DNA of 64,000 nt, from the NCBI GenBank assembly GCA_013076295.1, contig RQOL01000856.1, positions 1 through 64,000 on the forward strand, given 5' to 3'. The position numbers were made by a program, and so were the translations under genes. This DNA is from Sanderia malayensis. Taxonomy: Eukaryota > Cnidaria > Scyphozoa > Semaeostomeae > Pelagiidae. The notes under the pieces are model-generated. The model did no database searches, was not told the DNA's origin, and saw nothing but the letters and a program-made list of their open reading frames with translations. Below, one piece after another: positions 47,698 through 59,740 of the stretch. How positions within the stretch are numbered: the first letter of the stretch is position 1; each line of letters begins with the position of its first letter.

Positions 47698-47885
47698 ACA
47701 AGGTTCAAAACTGCCAACTTACAAGTTTGACGAGTTTTTTCAATTTCATGTCGAAGTTGATAGTGTTCCCTCCTTCTCTAATTCCACTCGATCCACTTTG
47801 AGTAAACCAGATGGTTTCTGAGCCACAGTATACAATATACAGAAATACTGAAAACAGAATGCAACAAATAGATTTAATCAGGTGG
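47698..47885 (-). pseudogene. Decayed duplicate of nicotinic receptor exon 2
   Basis: The minus strand matches receptor exon 2 (43308-43591) together with about 30 bases of intron on each side, including the CTGAAAACAGAATG acceptor side and the ACTTACAAGTTTGACG donor side. About 130 bases of the exon middle are deleted, removing the Pro/Ala-rich part and the LLQSYVKYETN helix, and small substitutions and deletions break the frame. Retained peptide words include INFDMKLKKLVKLV and GSSG. It begins about 75 bases after the DUF924 copy A stop. No other receptor exon is found nearby, so it is a non-functional duplicated fragment. Confidence 0.85.
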
Positions 47886-48858
47886 GGTTGATGGAGCGAT
47901 TGTTTTTCACCTGGAAAACACCAATGCCATGAATAAGCGCCATGGGCTTTTATCAAATTGTTTCCGTTATACGGTGCGTTTATTGAAGAGAGTTTTAAAA
48001 TGATAAAGGAACTTATTACCTTGTGGTTCTATTGAAAAGATGTCATCCCGCCGGGAATGCAAAACTGCGTCAGTTTAAATAATTTTGAGTGCTATTTGCT
48101 GCTAATTTACAAGTAAGTTTCATTTGCCTGATAATTTTACCAAAATAAACTTCTCTATTTTCTTATATCTCGCTAATCCTCTTGTAAGATCTTGACTTGT
48201 TGTAAGATCTTGACTAGTAAGATCTTGACTTCGTACCCAAATAGCAAGAATCGTACCCAAATAGCCATCCAAGGAATTCACATTGGCTATAGTATTGTTC
48301 CTTTCCTGAAAAATACTTATACGTAGTCACTTCATGAAAACACTTGCACACCCAGACCCTCACCCCAACTTTGTTATAACTCAACGTTTTCTCACTCATC
48401 AGAGTTTTGACTTCATTTTTCAGTTTAACCAGGCAAATGGTTGTGGATTCGTTTAGAAATATACCGCAGATGCATACAATAGCAAAGTCAGTGAATGACA
48501 GTTATACTGTTAATCGATCAGTCATTGCTAGCAATGTAGAACGAGTGCTCAAACAAAAAAATCACTATATTCGAAATACGGCGTCAAATGTTCTTAGCAA
48601 AGGCATAAAGCATGTTAATGGAAGATGACAAATGTATTAACTCCGTTTAATAATACTAATACATGTTAAACTCTGATAAAGAACATAGTTAGGATACCTC
48701 TAAGAGTATGCTGATCAAAGCTAATCCTTGACTACGAAATTGACTCATTTGGTCAAAGGTGTAATACATTTTCAGTATTGCTTATAATACCACGAAAAAT
48801 CTGTGTAAAGGTTTACAGTGTATGTTACTGAAGCTAAATGCCAAACTATATGCCATTA

Positions 48859-49221
48859 CACGTTTTCTTATAAGAAAATTTTTTATAATCCAGTGCTGGA
48901 ACTTTCTTAGCAATTTGCCAATTTCAGTACTAAAACTTTCTGGAGACTTTTTTGGGCAACAACTGAACTTCTTGGTTAACAGACCTCAACAAATTTGTTA
49001 TCTAAAATTTCGATTTTTATTTAAAAGATAGATACAAAAAAATCTCAGATATCAGGTATAAAATCCCGAGAGAACCAAAAACTACAAGATATTTTGTCTT
49101 TTCTGGTTAAAAACAAATTTTTAAACGTTCTTGGTTTACAAAATCTAGTGCTTAACTTCCTTAACTTTCTGACGAATCGAGCACTACTTTCTTATAAAAA
49201 ACTTTCTTATAAAAAAACGTG
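48859..49221. mobile_element. Variant CACGTTTTCTT-family MITE
   Basis: This 363-bp element runs from CACGTTTTCTTATAAG to the complement-like CTTATAAAAAAACGTG, with TA on each side. It has doubled TTTCTTATAAAAAA ends like the 400-bp family at 35844-36243, but the interior differs. It is probably a related subfamily. Confidence 0.65.
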
Positions 49222-49563
49222 TACTCAAAGACGTGTTGTTGTACTAATACGGATACTCCCACTAACTCGTACTAAGGAATTTGTACTAGAGGAGAAGTAC
49301 AATTGCAAGGTTAAAGCTTTATTTCATTTATAAACATATTAATTGTAAACTTATTTATGTACAAACCATTATCGATTTATACTCTGTGGCAAACATTATT
49401 TAATTAGTGTTAAACATTGCAATAATAATTTGATAAATTATCTTAAACTTTAAATTAACAACTATATTTATTTCATTATTGATTTCATTATTTATTAATA
49501 AAACTATAAACAGGTTTGATCATATATGATAAAACAGATAAATAACGAGAAATGGATTGAGAA

Positions 49564-52500
49564 TTAAAACATTTTACGTCTAAATAACTGCAATGGCGGT
49601 GTGGAGGTGTCTAGACAGGATCTTTTCCTAAAAAGCCTAAAAGAGTTAAGTGAATGAGAAATACCTGCATTAGTTTTTGCCAGTGTTCTGTCCTCTCCAC
49701 CACTTCCTCCCTCCTTTTTGCATTCCATGATTCCAGCGTAGTCTAATATGTCGCATTTATTTGGTGATGCCATGTGGTAATCATGATCACGGTGCTCCGT
49801 GTATTGTCGCATTTCTTGTCGATGCACGTCATTACCGTGAATCATTTCGAGATTGCTGCTTTTATTGCCTTGCCGACGAGGTCGGAATGCACCCTGTAGT
49901 ATGACATCATTATCATTGACAATACTGTTGCAGTCTGCGGTCATTGCTGATTTATCCCGCACTGATGATTCCTGTGAACACGTTCCCGAGTTTAATTGAG
50001 GTTGTGGCATCTGGGATGTGGAGTAAGGCACCCGCTGGACGGCAACAGCGCACTAAAATAGTTATCAATACACATTAACAGAAAAATCTTACATTTATTC
50101 AAAACTTGTAGTGAACATGTTTATAAATTTTACACATCAACACGCAATTCTATTTCTTAAAAGACAAAAATACCATCTGACTTTATGGAGGAGATACGTT
50201 TGATCTTACCTCGTATTGCTCCATCACGTTTGAAGTTATTACGCAATGGCAATTAAATATTCAAATCCCAAAATCAAAGTGTGCATGCATAATCAACCAA
50301 TTCATGTGACAATCTGAGACAAATATCAATTTATCCCCTTGAAAAAATTGAAATGAAAACCTACGTCTTTGCTTGGTAGAAGTGCACTCTGCGTAACATG
50401 CGTTGCTTGATTAAGGTCGCATGATTTGTACCCCACTGATTCAGTGACACTGCTGATTATCTGAAACGCATGTGAGTGTTCTGCAGCATTATCTTCGCCG
50501 TTCCTTGACCTGGGGAACAAAGATACGGATTCAAACCTCATGCACAACAAAGAACTATAGTAGCATTATTGTACATAGATTATGCTGTTCACAGCTGCAA
50601 TCTATATGTAGTGTAGCTATCCACAACACGCATAGCAACCCTGTTTTTAGCTACGATGATCACAGGGGTCTGCTCGAGAGGACAACAATGTTTTAGGGGG
50701 AGTGGAGGGTTGAATAAAGCCCATAAAAAGGAAGTTTGCAGGTTGATAGTTTTGTAATTTCAGAAGTGTTCCACCGACTTTTGTCCCCTATTGCGCATGC
50801 TTACAACAACACATATAGCTACACTCTTGCACAAATAGCTACATTGTATAAAGCTGCACAAAGCAGAATTGTCAAAAACAAAGAGGATTGGGAAATTTGT
50901 CAATGATTTTGATGCTTCAAGTTGTCGAGAACAAGATATGAAGTAAAGTGCATGCAAATATTAAATCACGGCCATCGGAGACAGACGTAAATTAAGATAA
51001 GGTGTAATTCAAGCTATTTGATTCGTTGAAGTTTAAAACTATACCGTGAGAAAACTAATCAGAATGATAGCTTACAACATGACTGGGTCTCCTTCGTAGA
51101 AGATATTCGGTTGAATGCAATGCTCCTCCGCAACTGGCTGATTAGATGTGACTGGTTGCGTAGCAAGTTGCTTGTCTGTAACGGTTTTGTTATTTCCGAT
51201 TCCAATGTACTGTGGCACTGTTTTCTCTTCTGTCCGCTCTTCTTCGTGTGATAGCCTCAGAAGAGACCTTGTATATTTTGCGCTTGAAACTCGTATAGGT
51301 AAAACTTCTATGAAAAAATCAAACTTTACTTAAATAAATCCAATGACCAAGTATCAAATAAGGAAATGAGTACAAAAATGAAACACCAAAATGTTCAGCA
51401 CAAAATTCATCACATCCTTGCTAAATAGAAATTAAATTTAATCAGGAAATATTACACATAGCTAAACAAGTGTAGTTAATCATAAAGAAGTTGATGTATA
51501 AAAATAATACTGTGTTCTTGGAGATGCTGAGATGGTTTGTCAAACGAGTCATTGAGCAAGGAGTACCTGAAGACAAAGAAAAAAAATTGTATAATTCATT
51601 TGTCTTAGCTATCAAGAATATTCAAGAGTATTTCCAATTTGTCTCCAGCATTGTCACAAGTAAAGTGATTAAATATAAGTGAAAAAAAGTCTGTCTCATG
51701 TAGAGGCCGGGTTACACGATCACTTTTTGCCATCACCTTTTTTGATATTGGACCAACGTGATAAAAAGTGATCGTGTAACATGCAAAAATGATGGATTTT
51801 TGCAGCAGATTTTAATGGGCTTACGAGGTGTTCGAGATTCGAGAAAAGAAGCATACAACTTGAAATTGTGCTTAGAAACACGATTTTGCATGAAAACGAA
51901 TATTAATAATGATCAGGAAAAATTTGAAGTGCAAAACAATCTCGAAAAGCCAAGTTTCGTAGAATATAGTAGTGCGAAATAATTTAATTTTTATAGTCAG
52001 ATACATATTGTTTATTATACATGCATACAGCAGTCCAAACAAAAGTAACAACTAACAAGGTGCTTTCCATAAAGGCCAGTGCATTGGGCTCCAAGAAAGA
52101 GTTACGAAATGCATATTCGAAGCAAACGATGCGAAGCGAAGCAAACGATGACGTAATGCGAGGCAAGTTCAAGCAGAGCATTACGGTTCGAGCCCCAAAG
52201 GTAGGCGCATGCTAACTAAGTTGTGTTGGTTTCCCCACAATTGATACAACCATGCTCAAGTAAGAGCATAAGTAATTTTGCGATTATATATCAGTGGGAC
52301 AAATGCCAGAGCCGAAAAGCCACTGGGTATTCAGTTTCGACTGTGCGCAATGCACTTGGCAAATTAGTGGGTTGGCAACTGTGCAATGGCATTTGTCCCC
52401 CGGTGTACCAGGTTGAGTATCCTAACCGGGGAGGATGGTTTTCTCGGCGTTTCTGCCGAGGAACCATTCCGAACCGGGTAGCCGAAAAATCTGGTACCCC

Positions 52501-54498
52501 GGGGATCTACTTTCTCTTGTAGATCCCCGAGGTACCATCCCTTTTTTAATTCCTCCACTTCATCCAACCATTTGGATCCGCAGAGGATTCGAAGCTGAAA
52601 TCCTTCCTGTCCTTAAACTTTGACATTGATTGACAACACAATGTTTTACTGTGAAACTCACTTTTGGCGATATATTTTTCGTAATTCGTCCTTTATTTCT
52701 TGTAAATAACCTAAAAGATGACAAAGCCAATAGAACAATGAAAGACAACCCTCAACAATACCTAACCATTTGAGGCATTGCTAAAATATTACTGCAATAA
52801 GAAGTAAAGCAATAATTACGTTTTCCTGGGTAAAGCTTTCTCAAAGGAAAAGAATCTTTCAAATGTTTGCTTATTTCCACCAGTGGAGTCTAGAGTAAAG
52901 AGAGTATATTAGTGTGATTATGTTGGTTGTGACTCGAAACAAGTAGAAGTGAACAACTTACAGTCGACAAAGCTATTTATACTACATCATTCATACTTGA
53001 TATTAATTTAGAAGGTTTCCTTCCTTTGTCGAACGTTTTTACCAGGTATAGACAAATTAGCGATGTATCCAGCTACAAAAACTTAGCTAACCAAATTCCA
53101 GCAGGCAGTAAACAAGAGATGATAATGACAATGAAACACAAAAAAACAATGAAATAAGAAACAAGATTAATCCTATGGTAATCCTATTGTAATGCTTTTA
53201 AAGAAGTAGTTCTTAGGGATTGGCAGTGTGTGCCAGTCCTGTAGTAGTAAGTTTTATTATATCAATGATGGAATTGCTTTCTGCTCTGCCATTCGCTGTA
53301 TAGCCAACAATTTGTGGCTGGTCTGGTACTGTTTTAGGTTCAGGCGAAAACGATGAAATAATAATGAAATACGAAACACACCTCAGACAACAGATGCGTA
53401 ATTGGTGTAACAAAATGGCCAGATGAGTTGCCACTGGATGATGAGATCGACGAAGGGGTTACTCTATGGTATGCAAATAAAAACAGTTCCATTAATTCAA
53501 ATGTGCTTTATCTGACATAGTAAAACTGCAAGCAGATTCAACGTTAAACAGCTTAATGCTACGATCTATTCGTATGCACAATTACACCCACTTTTCTTAT
53601 ATAAGAAACTATGCAAAATCCTCGTACCAGAGTTTCTTAGCTTTCACCCTATTTATGGTACGAACAATTTCTTATCAAGTTTCTTAACACCCAAACCTAA
53701 TTCTCCTTAATTCGTTGTCCTTCTGTTTATCTTCTATCACTGCCAAAAATAAAGTAGATAGAGAAGCAAAAAGAAATGCAAATTCCATCGCAAACAGCTA
53801 ACTTTTTTTAATGTGAAACCAAACACGCCAGACAACATAGAAAGTTTCTTGAAAGTTTTTACGTTGACATGTTTTAAAAATTTATATGTCACTGGCAAAC
53901 TTTCTATGACAACATAGAAAGTTTGGCGAGGGACAAGAAACTTGGTAAGAAACATTTCGTACAATAAATAAGGTGATAGCTCAGAAACTCTGGCACGACA
54001 AATTTGCACGGTTTCTTATCAAAGGGAGCAAGATAGAGTAATAGGTGACACTTGAAATCCCACTGAAGAAAATCACAATATTAGAGATAAGAGTTACCGG
54101 TTAGATCTGCTGGACAAAAAACTTTTTTTGGGTTGCTGGTGGTGATGATAATTCTCCCATGATGCACTTGCAGCTAAAAACAACAATACAGCTGAATGTT
54201 GAAATGTCAGACAAGACTGTACAAAATACGAAGCATTTAATTAACCTAAGTGGACTATTAAATAGCTTAATTAATTAACTCAACTAATTTTCACGAAACA
54301 TGCTCTAAAAGAATGTAAAATTAATGGGAACACCGTAATTTAAATAATGGTCGCACTTATTGGAGCGAGCGCTTCAAAGAGGGCCACTTCAGCAAAAAAT
54401 GGAAGATGAATGTTAGTTTGAGTAAATGTGATCACAACACATAAAAACATACAATTCAAAGTAGGTTTAGCCAATTGATTATCAACTGATTGATCTTG

Positions 54499-54538
<40 letters not shown>

Positions 54539-56316
54539 GTGAATTCAAACTGATGAGAAGTTTGGTGAGGCGGTGGATGTAAGATATGTTTGAGGCTGCG
54601 ACTAACTTGCTCCTTCACAGCTACAGATGTCTGAAATGATAAGGAGAATGGAAATAACGTTGCATAACAGCAAATTTATACAGTAAAATCACAAAATAGC
54701 TCAAGTTGATGAATGTTTGAGTCATTAAGGGTAAGAAAGTACAAGCAAAGCTTTAAAGAGAAATGAAAATTGATTTGTGTTATTCTGGATTTGAGCTATT
54801 GGGATTTCAATGAGATCTTTCATGATGATCTCTACATAAGAAAGCCCATTTTAAAAGAATCATTAAAAGTGATTTGTGAAGGGCAATTGTGATACTGTTA
54901 TATTAGATGAAAGAAAAATTATAGCTGTTTTAAGTATGTTTTAAAGAGGTATTTCCATAACACCCTACCTTTCTGCTGTCCAAATCAACTGACAATATTT
55001 TGCCTGGATCGTAAAAAAATTCAACTTCTTTCTAACCACAGTTAGGTAGAGAAAGTCATCTATTGATAAAATATTTCTAGTTTCCAAAGGATCAACAAAT
55101 AGCTTTATTGGTTATAAAGTTCAAGTAGACATTTGCTATGCACACTTGCCATAAAAAATATCTGCTTAATTAAAATATCAGAGTGTAAATTTGACTCACA
55201 GTGTTTTCGTTTAACTACATTCGATGATTTTGAATTTCCAAAAATTCCAGATATACCACTCTAAAGTAAATGATTTTGCATAAAATCTCTATTTAAAGAA
55301 CTCTTTATTCAGTAAAAGCTTTATCAAACCCTGGGGGGGGGGGCTTATTTAATTTTCAAGGTTCCCAGGAGGCTGAATTCAAAATTTGGTTTCAAAACAG
55401 GGAGCTGTCAGAAATGGGGGCTTTATAGAGCCTCCATGATATTTATTTCATGAAGTATTTAAATGATAGCAATGATAGGAATTATCGCTCATTTAGGAAT
55501 AACTTTGATTACATTATAATTAAATGAGAGCACAAATGTATAAAGCATAAATGAGAAAAATGATATTCTTACAGTCAATCGCTTTGTTGTAATGAATCCA
55601 TTATTAATTGTTGTCTTCTTACAGCCACTCAATATCTGCAAATGCAATCCAAACCAGCAAGTTTAACCACATTAATTAATAAACAAAACATGTACTTATT
55701 GAGGTATGCAAAGACTTCAAATATACCATACCTTAGGTACATTTGTTCCTTTTGCTCTTGCCTGTTCACACTCCTTTTTATTTTCAATTTCCTTGGCTTT
55801 TTCCTGTCAATAAAATAAGAATTCAAAGCAAAATTTAGATACTTCTTCCCTTCCTAATACCAATTCTGAGTGTTATTAATTTATTATAGCAAGCTTTGAT
55901 ATACTTAATATGTCTTGCATTAAAACAGAATGTTATCCATTTGCAAATTATGTACAAGATACCTTTTTGTTGCGTGAAGACTTTCTTGTTTGCTTTTTAT
56001 GAGTGTGCCTCTCCTGATTTCTGTCCATTTTGGAAATTCTTCTTTCAAGATTTACGCGTTGAATGCTTCCAGTGTCACTGTCGCAAACAAAATCATCGTC
56101 ACTTGAGCTGTAGTTAATTTTCTTCAAACCTATAAAAAATAACTACAATTAAAAACTCCATAAAAAGTTGTGACTCTCTACTAGACTTATCCTTTTGTTG
56201 GCAATAAGTATTGCTACATAAATGCAAAAGTGAATTAAAACTGCCAGCAATTCCATGCAAACAAAACTCTTCTCTTTACCTTCTTCTGACATTCTTCTGG
56301 TGCGCTTTCTTCGCAT
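49564..56316 (-). CDS. Unrecognised protein, probably nuclear and mostly disordered
   Basis: Eleven exons: 56280-56316, 55963-56129, 55732-55803, 55573-55635, 54453-54630, 54098-54173, 53382-53463, 52820-52889, 51076-51307, 50365-50509, 49564-50052; 536 residues with agreeing phases. I do not recognise the family. It starts MRRKRTRRMSEE, followed by INYSSSDDDFVCDSD, a basic-then-acidic start reminiscent of nuclear proteins such as RAD51AP1, but this is weak. A basic helical stretch, a run of about 13 Asp (codon repeat at 54499-54538), a Ser/His/Gln-rich segment and a polar C-terminal half follow. No signal peptide, membrane segment or catalytic motif is seen. The last exon has a good internal donor at about 49664 (CAG then GTATTT), so the C-terminus may instead continue into exons I did not find. 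Some joins are only phase-supported. Confidence 0.55.
51711..51780. repeat. 18-bp perfect inverted repeat GTTACACGATCACTTTTT
   Basis: The arms 51711-51728 and 51763-51780 are exact complements around a 34-base spacer, inside an intron of the unrecognised minus-strand gene. It is probably the remnant of a small fold-back element; no target duplication is visible. Confidence 0.8.
52294..52536. repeat. Cluster of three adjacent hairpins
   Basis: Three inverted repeats follow one another: GGGACAAATGCC (about 52296) with GGCATTTGTCCC (52388-52399); GGATGGTTTTCTCGGC with GCCGAGGAACCATTCC (about 52432-52470); and GGTACCCCGGGGATCTAC (52493-52510) with GTAGATCCCCGAGGTACC (52519-52536, one mismatch). 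The segment is GC-rich against an AT-rich background and lies in an intron of the unrecognised gene. Its nature is unknown. Confidence 0.7.
53590..54021. mobile_element. Fold-back element with TTTCTTA repeats
   Basis: The left arm (about 53593-53687) and right arm (about 53930-54021) are roughly 95-bp imperfect complements containing TCGTACCAGAGTTTCTTAGC-like and TTTCTTATCAAGTTTCTTA motifs. An inner pair (ACATAGAAAGTTT against AAACTTTCTATG) lies between them. It resembles the TTTCTTA-rich MITEs elsewhere but lacks the CACGTTTT ends. It lies in an intron of the unrecognised gene. Confidence 0.6.
54499..54538. repeat. (ATG/CAT)n trinucleotide repeat in a coding exon
   Basis: About thirteen trinucleotide repeats read as GAT codons on the minus strand and encode a poly-aspartate run in the unrecognised gene. 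As an exonic microsatellite, it is likely to vary in length. Confidence 0.9.
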
Positions 56317-57227
56317 TTAGAAAATCACGTATTTTCATGCAAACTAGACCAAGGAACCATATTATCCAGTCATTCAATTGAAAAATTTTGGGTTCGTAAA
56401 GTATCTTGTACTTGTAAAGAAAGCTCTCAAAACGGCATTCACTTTTCAAGAGTCAGTTTTTACAAGGAGCAGGAAAGCTTGGCCTCAAAGACTGTTCTAT
56501 TTTGATTACATATAAATAATTATCCAATTAAAAATGCCTATCGAAGTCTAGACAACCATTCTGTTGTGGAGCAAATAAAACAAAATAAACTACTTTACTC
56601 GCCATTGTAATTTTATTTCTTCGCGCACTTTCGACTTCGTATTTTGCGGCAAATTCATTATTAGTGCCCAGATCACCAACTCATTAAAAAAAAATATGAC
56701 GCACACAGCCAAATCACAGAAATGAGAAACAATTAGAAATTTAAGATTTTAAGCAAAATAACTCATTGATAACTTATTGTTTTGTTGTTCGGCTTGAGGG
56801 TACAATGGAATAAATACAAAGTTCATAGATCAGACACGTCGCGAGGTCGCATTCGCATGGCTATCTTTCACAGTGGCATTTCCCAATCTGAGTCCAGTTC
56901 CAGACAGTCAGGACGAAACTGGGGTCCAGACCAGACGTACAATATTCGTTGAAGTTGATTTGATCATCATAAGTATAGGAATGATGGCTGTATGCTTGAT
57001 TCGGTTTGTTATAGCTTTGCTTTACTCTGGTGTGCTCTGCATTTTTTAAAGTTTTACAATTGGGCTTTGACGGGAATTATCCACAAAATGGAAACTTCAT
57101 AGAAAATTAGAAAATAAATACACTCAAAATGAGTTCGGCTCATCTCATTGACTCCACCAGCAGCAGCACAGCACAGCAACGACCAGCCTTTAAAAATTCA
57201 ATATTTTAAATCCTCTTTCTAGATGAA
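56317..57227. other. Divergent intergenic region, possible shared promoter
   Basis: The 0.9-kb segment separates the start of the minus-strand unrecognised gene from the start of the plus-strand glycosyltransferase. It is AT-rich with no open frame of note. The head-to-head layout suggests a bidirectional promoter, but no core element can be assigned. Confidence 0.35.
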
Positions 57228-59556
57228 ATGAGAAGAAAAGGCTTCTGCTGTTATTCTCTATTGCTTACAGTAATCGTGCTTACAATATTCAACATATATT
57301 TATTGAGATATCTCAATATCCAGTCATCTTCAAATGTAACTATATGTAGTTTCGAAATTCACTCACTATCCTCTATCATATCTTTAGTTTTTGTATTTGT
57401 TCAGACCCAGACGTCTTCTGAGAGCTTGGACTTTTAGAAAATGTTTGTCAAAGGGTCATGATGTTGAGAAAACTGACAATAATTTCGAATTTTCTTATTA
57501 GGCAAGAGAAAGTGAGTTCCAAACTCCAGTGACTTTCTCCCAACTCCCCTCTGACTCAACTGGGCAGTATAAAGTATGGAAGCTGTTTAATAGAAGAACA
57601 GATATCAGAAAGTCTCCTGTCACTCCCGTTGATATAACAATTGTCACTCAGACCTCAGTATGGAACCTACTGGATCTAATCCAAATGACACAACACTGGC
57701 ATGGCAAAATCTCTGTAGGTTAGAACATCTTCATGACAACAATGCTCAAATCAATTAAAAAAATAAACAAAGGAGTAGAAATGAAGAACGAGGCTATGAT
57801 TTGGTTGTTCACAATAAGTCTCAAAAATTCTTGTTTACATTTTAGCAATATTTGCACCAGGAAGGGACATTGAAATTGCATTAGACCAGATTATGGTGTT
57901 GAGAAGTTGTTCCTTCGAAGTAAAGCAATTTGTGACGTTTCAGATAGTAATGGCATTGTCACATCCTCCCATGCAGAGTAACCTTGGGTATTACATGAGA
58001 AAAGCGGATTCAACTCCAAAAGTGTGTGGTGGATTTCCACATCAACAGAAACACGGGTTTTCTAAAAACTATGCAAATAAAATGGTACAAGTATTCAGTG
58101 AATTGTTCTTAGTATAACAACTGAGTGTTGACCATTGATGTATGTACCATGCAAGGTATGGGGTTCTATGTTACTGTACACTGGGTGATCCAGATACTAA
58201 TTTTCCTGCATTATATTCCAGGTTCCTTATCCAGTCAATTTGCTGCGAAATGTTGCATTGAGTGCTGCAGAAACATCGCATGTCCTTGTGATAGACATAG
58301 ACATGATACCGATTCCTAAATTACTTGAAAATTTTCAAAAACACTTTGAAAGCATTAAAAGAGAAAAGGCTGGTTAGTTTCTTTATTATAAATTAATGAA
58401 CTTATTTCCATGCCATGTTAATAAATATCTTTGTGTATTCAAAATTGTTAACTTTGCACATATTCTCTTCGATTTTTCAACAGTTTATGTGCTGCCAACT
58501 TTTGAGTTGAAAGACAACCATGTGATCCCAGAAACTAAAAAAGACCTTCTCAATGCATGGAGACTTGGAAACGCGAGACCATTTTATGAACAAGTTTGTT
58601 GGAAATGTCAAAAGTACACTGAATACGAAAGATGGAAAAGGTTTGTTCCAATCTTTCTGTGTTACCAGACTTGTTCAAAAATTCTGGCCACAACCTTTTT
58701 CACCAGCTGGTCATTTCACTGGATAACACAACTATTTTATGTTGTGTCAATTTCTTGCAATATGTGCCAGATTTATTGGGTTTCTGTTCCATTGATCCCT
58801 GCATATTAACATGTTGCCACAGCTTGTTTGAGCCTGTGAAATTTACATCAAAACTCAAGTGTGTGCCAATTCGTTACACTATCACCATGTTTCACCTATT
58901 CTCAAAAGTAACAATCAATAGTATAATTGTTCCCATTTTCTCCATTCTCCAAATTTCGTCAATATGCTTCCATGCATTTATCTAAATTTAAACCAAAATT
59001 TTATGAAACCCTTTGCTAGGCTCTGTTCGATGACAGCATGAAACAAATTGCAGCTTTCAATTGCAGGAATGAAACATCAGATAACTCTTTCTTTTCTAAT
59101 AAAAATAGGTCAAATTCGCACGATCTTTCAGTTGCATACCACGTTGAATGGCATGATCCCTGGGAGCCATTTTTCATTGCCAAAAAGGACAGTGTTCATT
59201 ATGATGAACGTTTTAAACAGGTATTCAATGTTCAATGATTAACCAAGAATCAAACATTTCAGTTGGAAATTTAATTTACTTTTGTTTTCTCTATATGGCC
59301 TTATAAACTTTGCATTTTGATTCATGGTTTTGTTTTGCAGTATGGTTTCAATAGGATAAGTCAAGTTTGTGAGACTCATTTCTCAGGATATGACTTCTTC
59401 GTTCTTGACAATGCCTTTCTAATTCACCAAGGATTTAAGAACAAAAATTTATTTCACAAATCGAAGGATGATGAAAATGCAAGAAATCGCATCTTATTTA
59501 GAACTTTCAAAAAAGAACTACGCCTTAAATTTCCAGAATCTATGCGACATTGTTAG
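57228..59556 (+). CDS. B4GAT1-like beta-1,4-glucuronyltransferase
   Basis: Seven exons: 57228-57335, 57502-57718, 57846-58084, 58222-58372, 58484-58640, 59109-59220, 59341-59556; 399 residues, close to the vertebrate enzyme (415). A short basic start and one hydrophobic helix (about 10-27) make a type II Golgi anchor. The catalytic domain begins at VDITIVTQTSVWNLLDLI, continues with AIFAPGRDIEIALD, has the metal-binding DID at 213-215 (VLVIDIDMIP), then VLPTFEL and WHDPWEPFF, and ends with YGFNRISQVCE and HQGFKNKNLFHK. In vertebrates B4GAT1 adds glucuronic acid to the O-mannosyl glycan of dystroglycan, priming extension by LARGE. An earlier ATG at 57223 is followed at once by a stop, so 57228 is the start. 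LARGE-type enzymes share this fold, but the length and single domain favour B4GAT1. Confidence 0.92.
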
Positions 59557-59740
59557 GGTAAATTAAAAAATTACTTTTATTATACTATTATACTTAAATT
59601 ATTTGTATATACATTCATGAAATCAAAGTATTTTATATGTATTTAGATTTTATGAAACTTTCTATCCATCGTAGATAATTTTTCACGAGATTAAGTTTAA
59701 AGATGATTTACCAAGCATTAGCATCACATCACATCAACTA

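Larger units (their letters stand above)
47624..49563. other. Intergenic region with receptor exon fossil and a MITE
   Basis: Besides the features at 47698-47885 and 48859-49221, the sequence has only short frames. One at 48407-48628 (+, 73 codons) has no recognised domain or partner exon. It is AT-rich and probably includes the 3' ends of DUF924 copy A and of the convergent gene on the minus strand. Confidence 0.4.

Noticed and set aside
51491..51682. 63-codon plus-strand gene inside an intron
   Set aside because: It has protein-like composition, but no homology is recognised, there is no second exon, and it lies inside an intron of a gene on the other strand.
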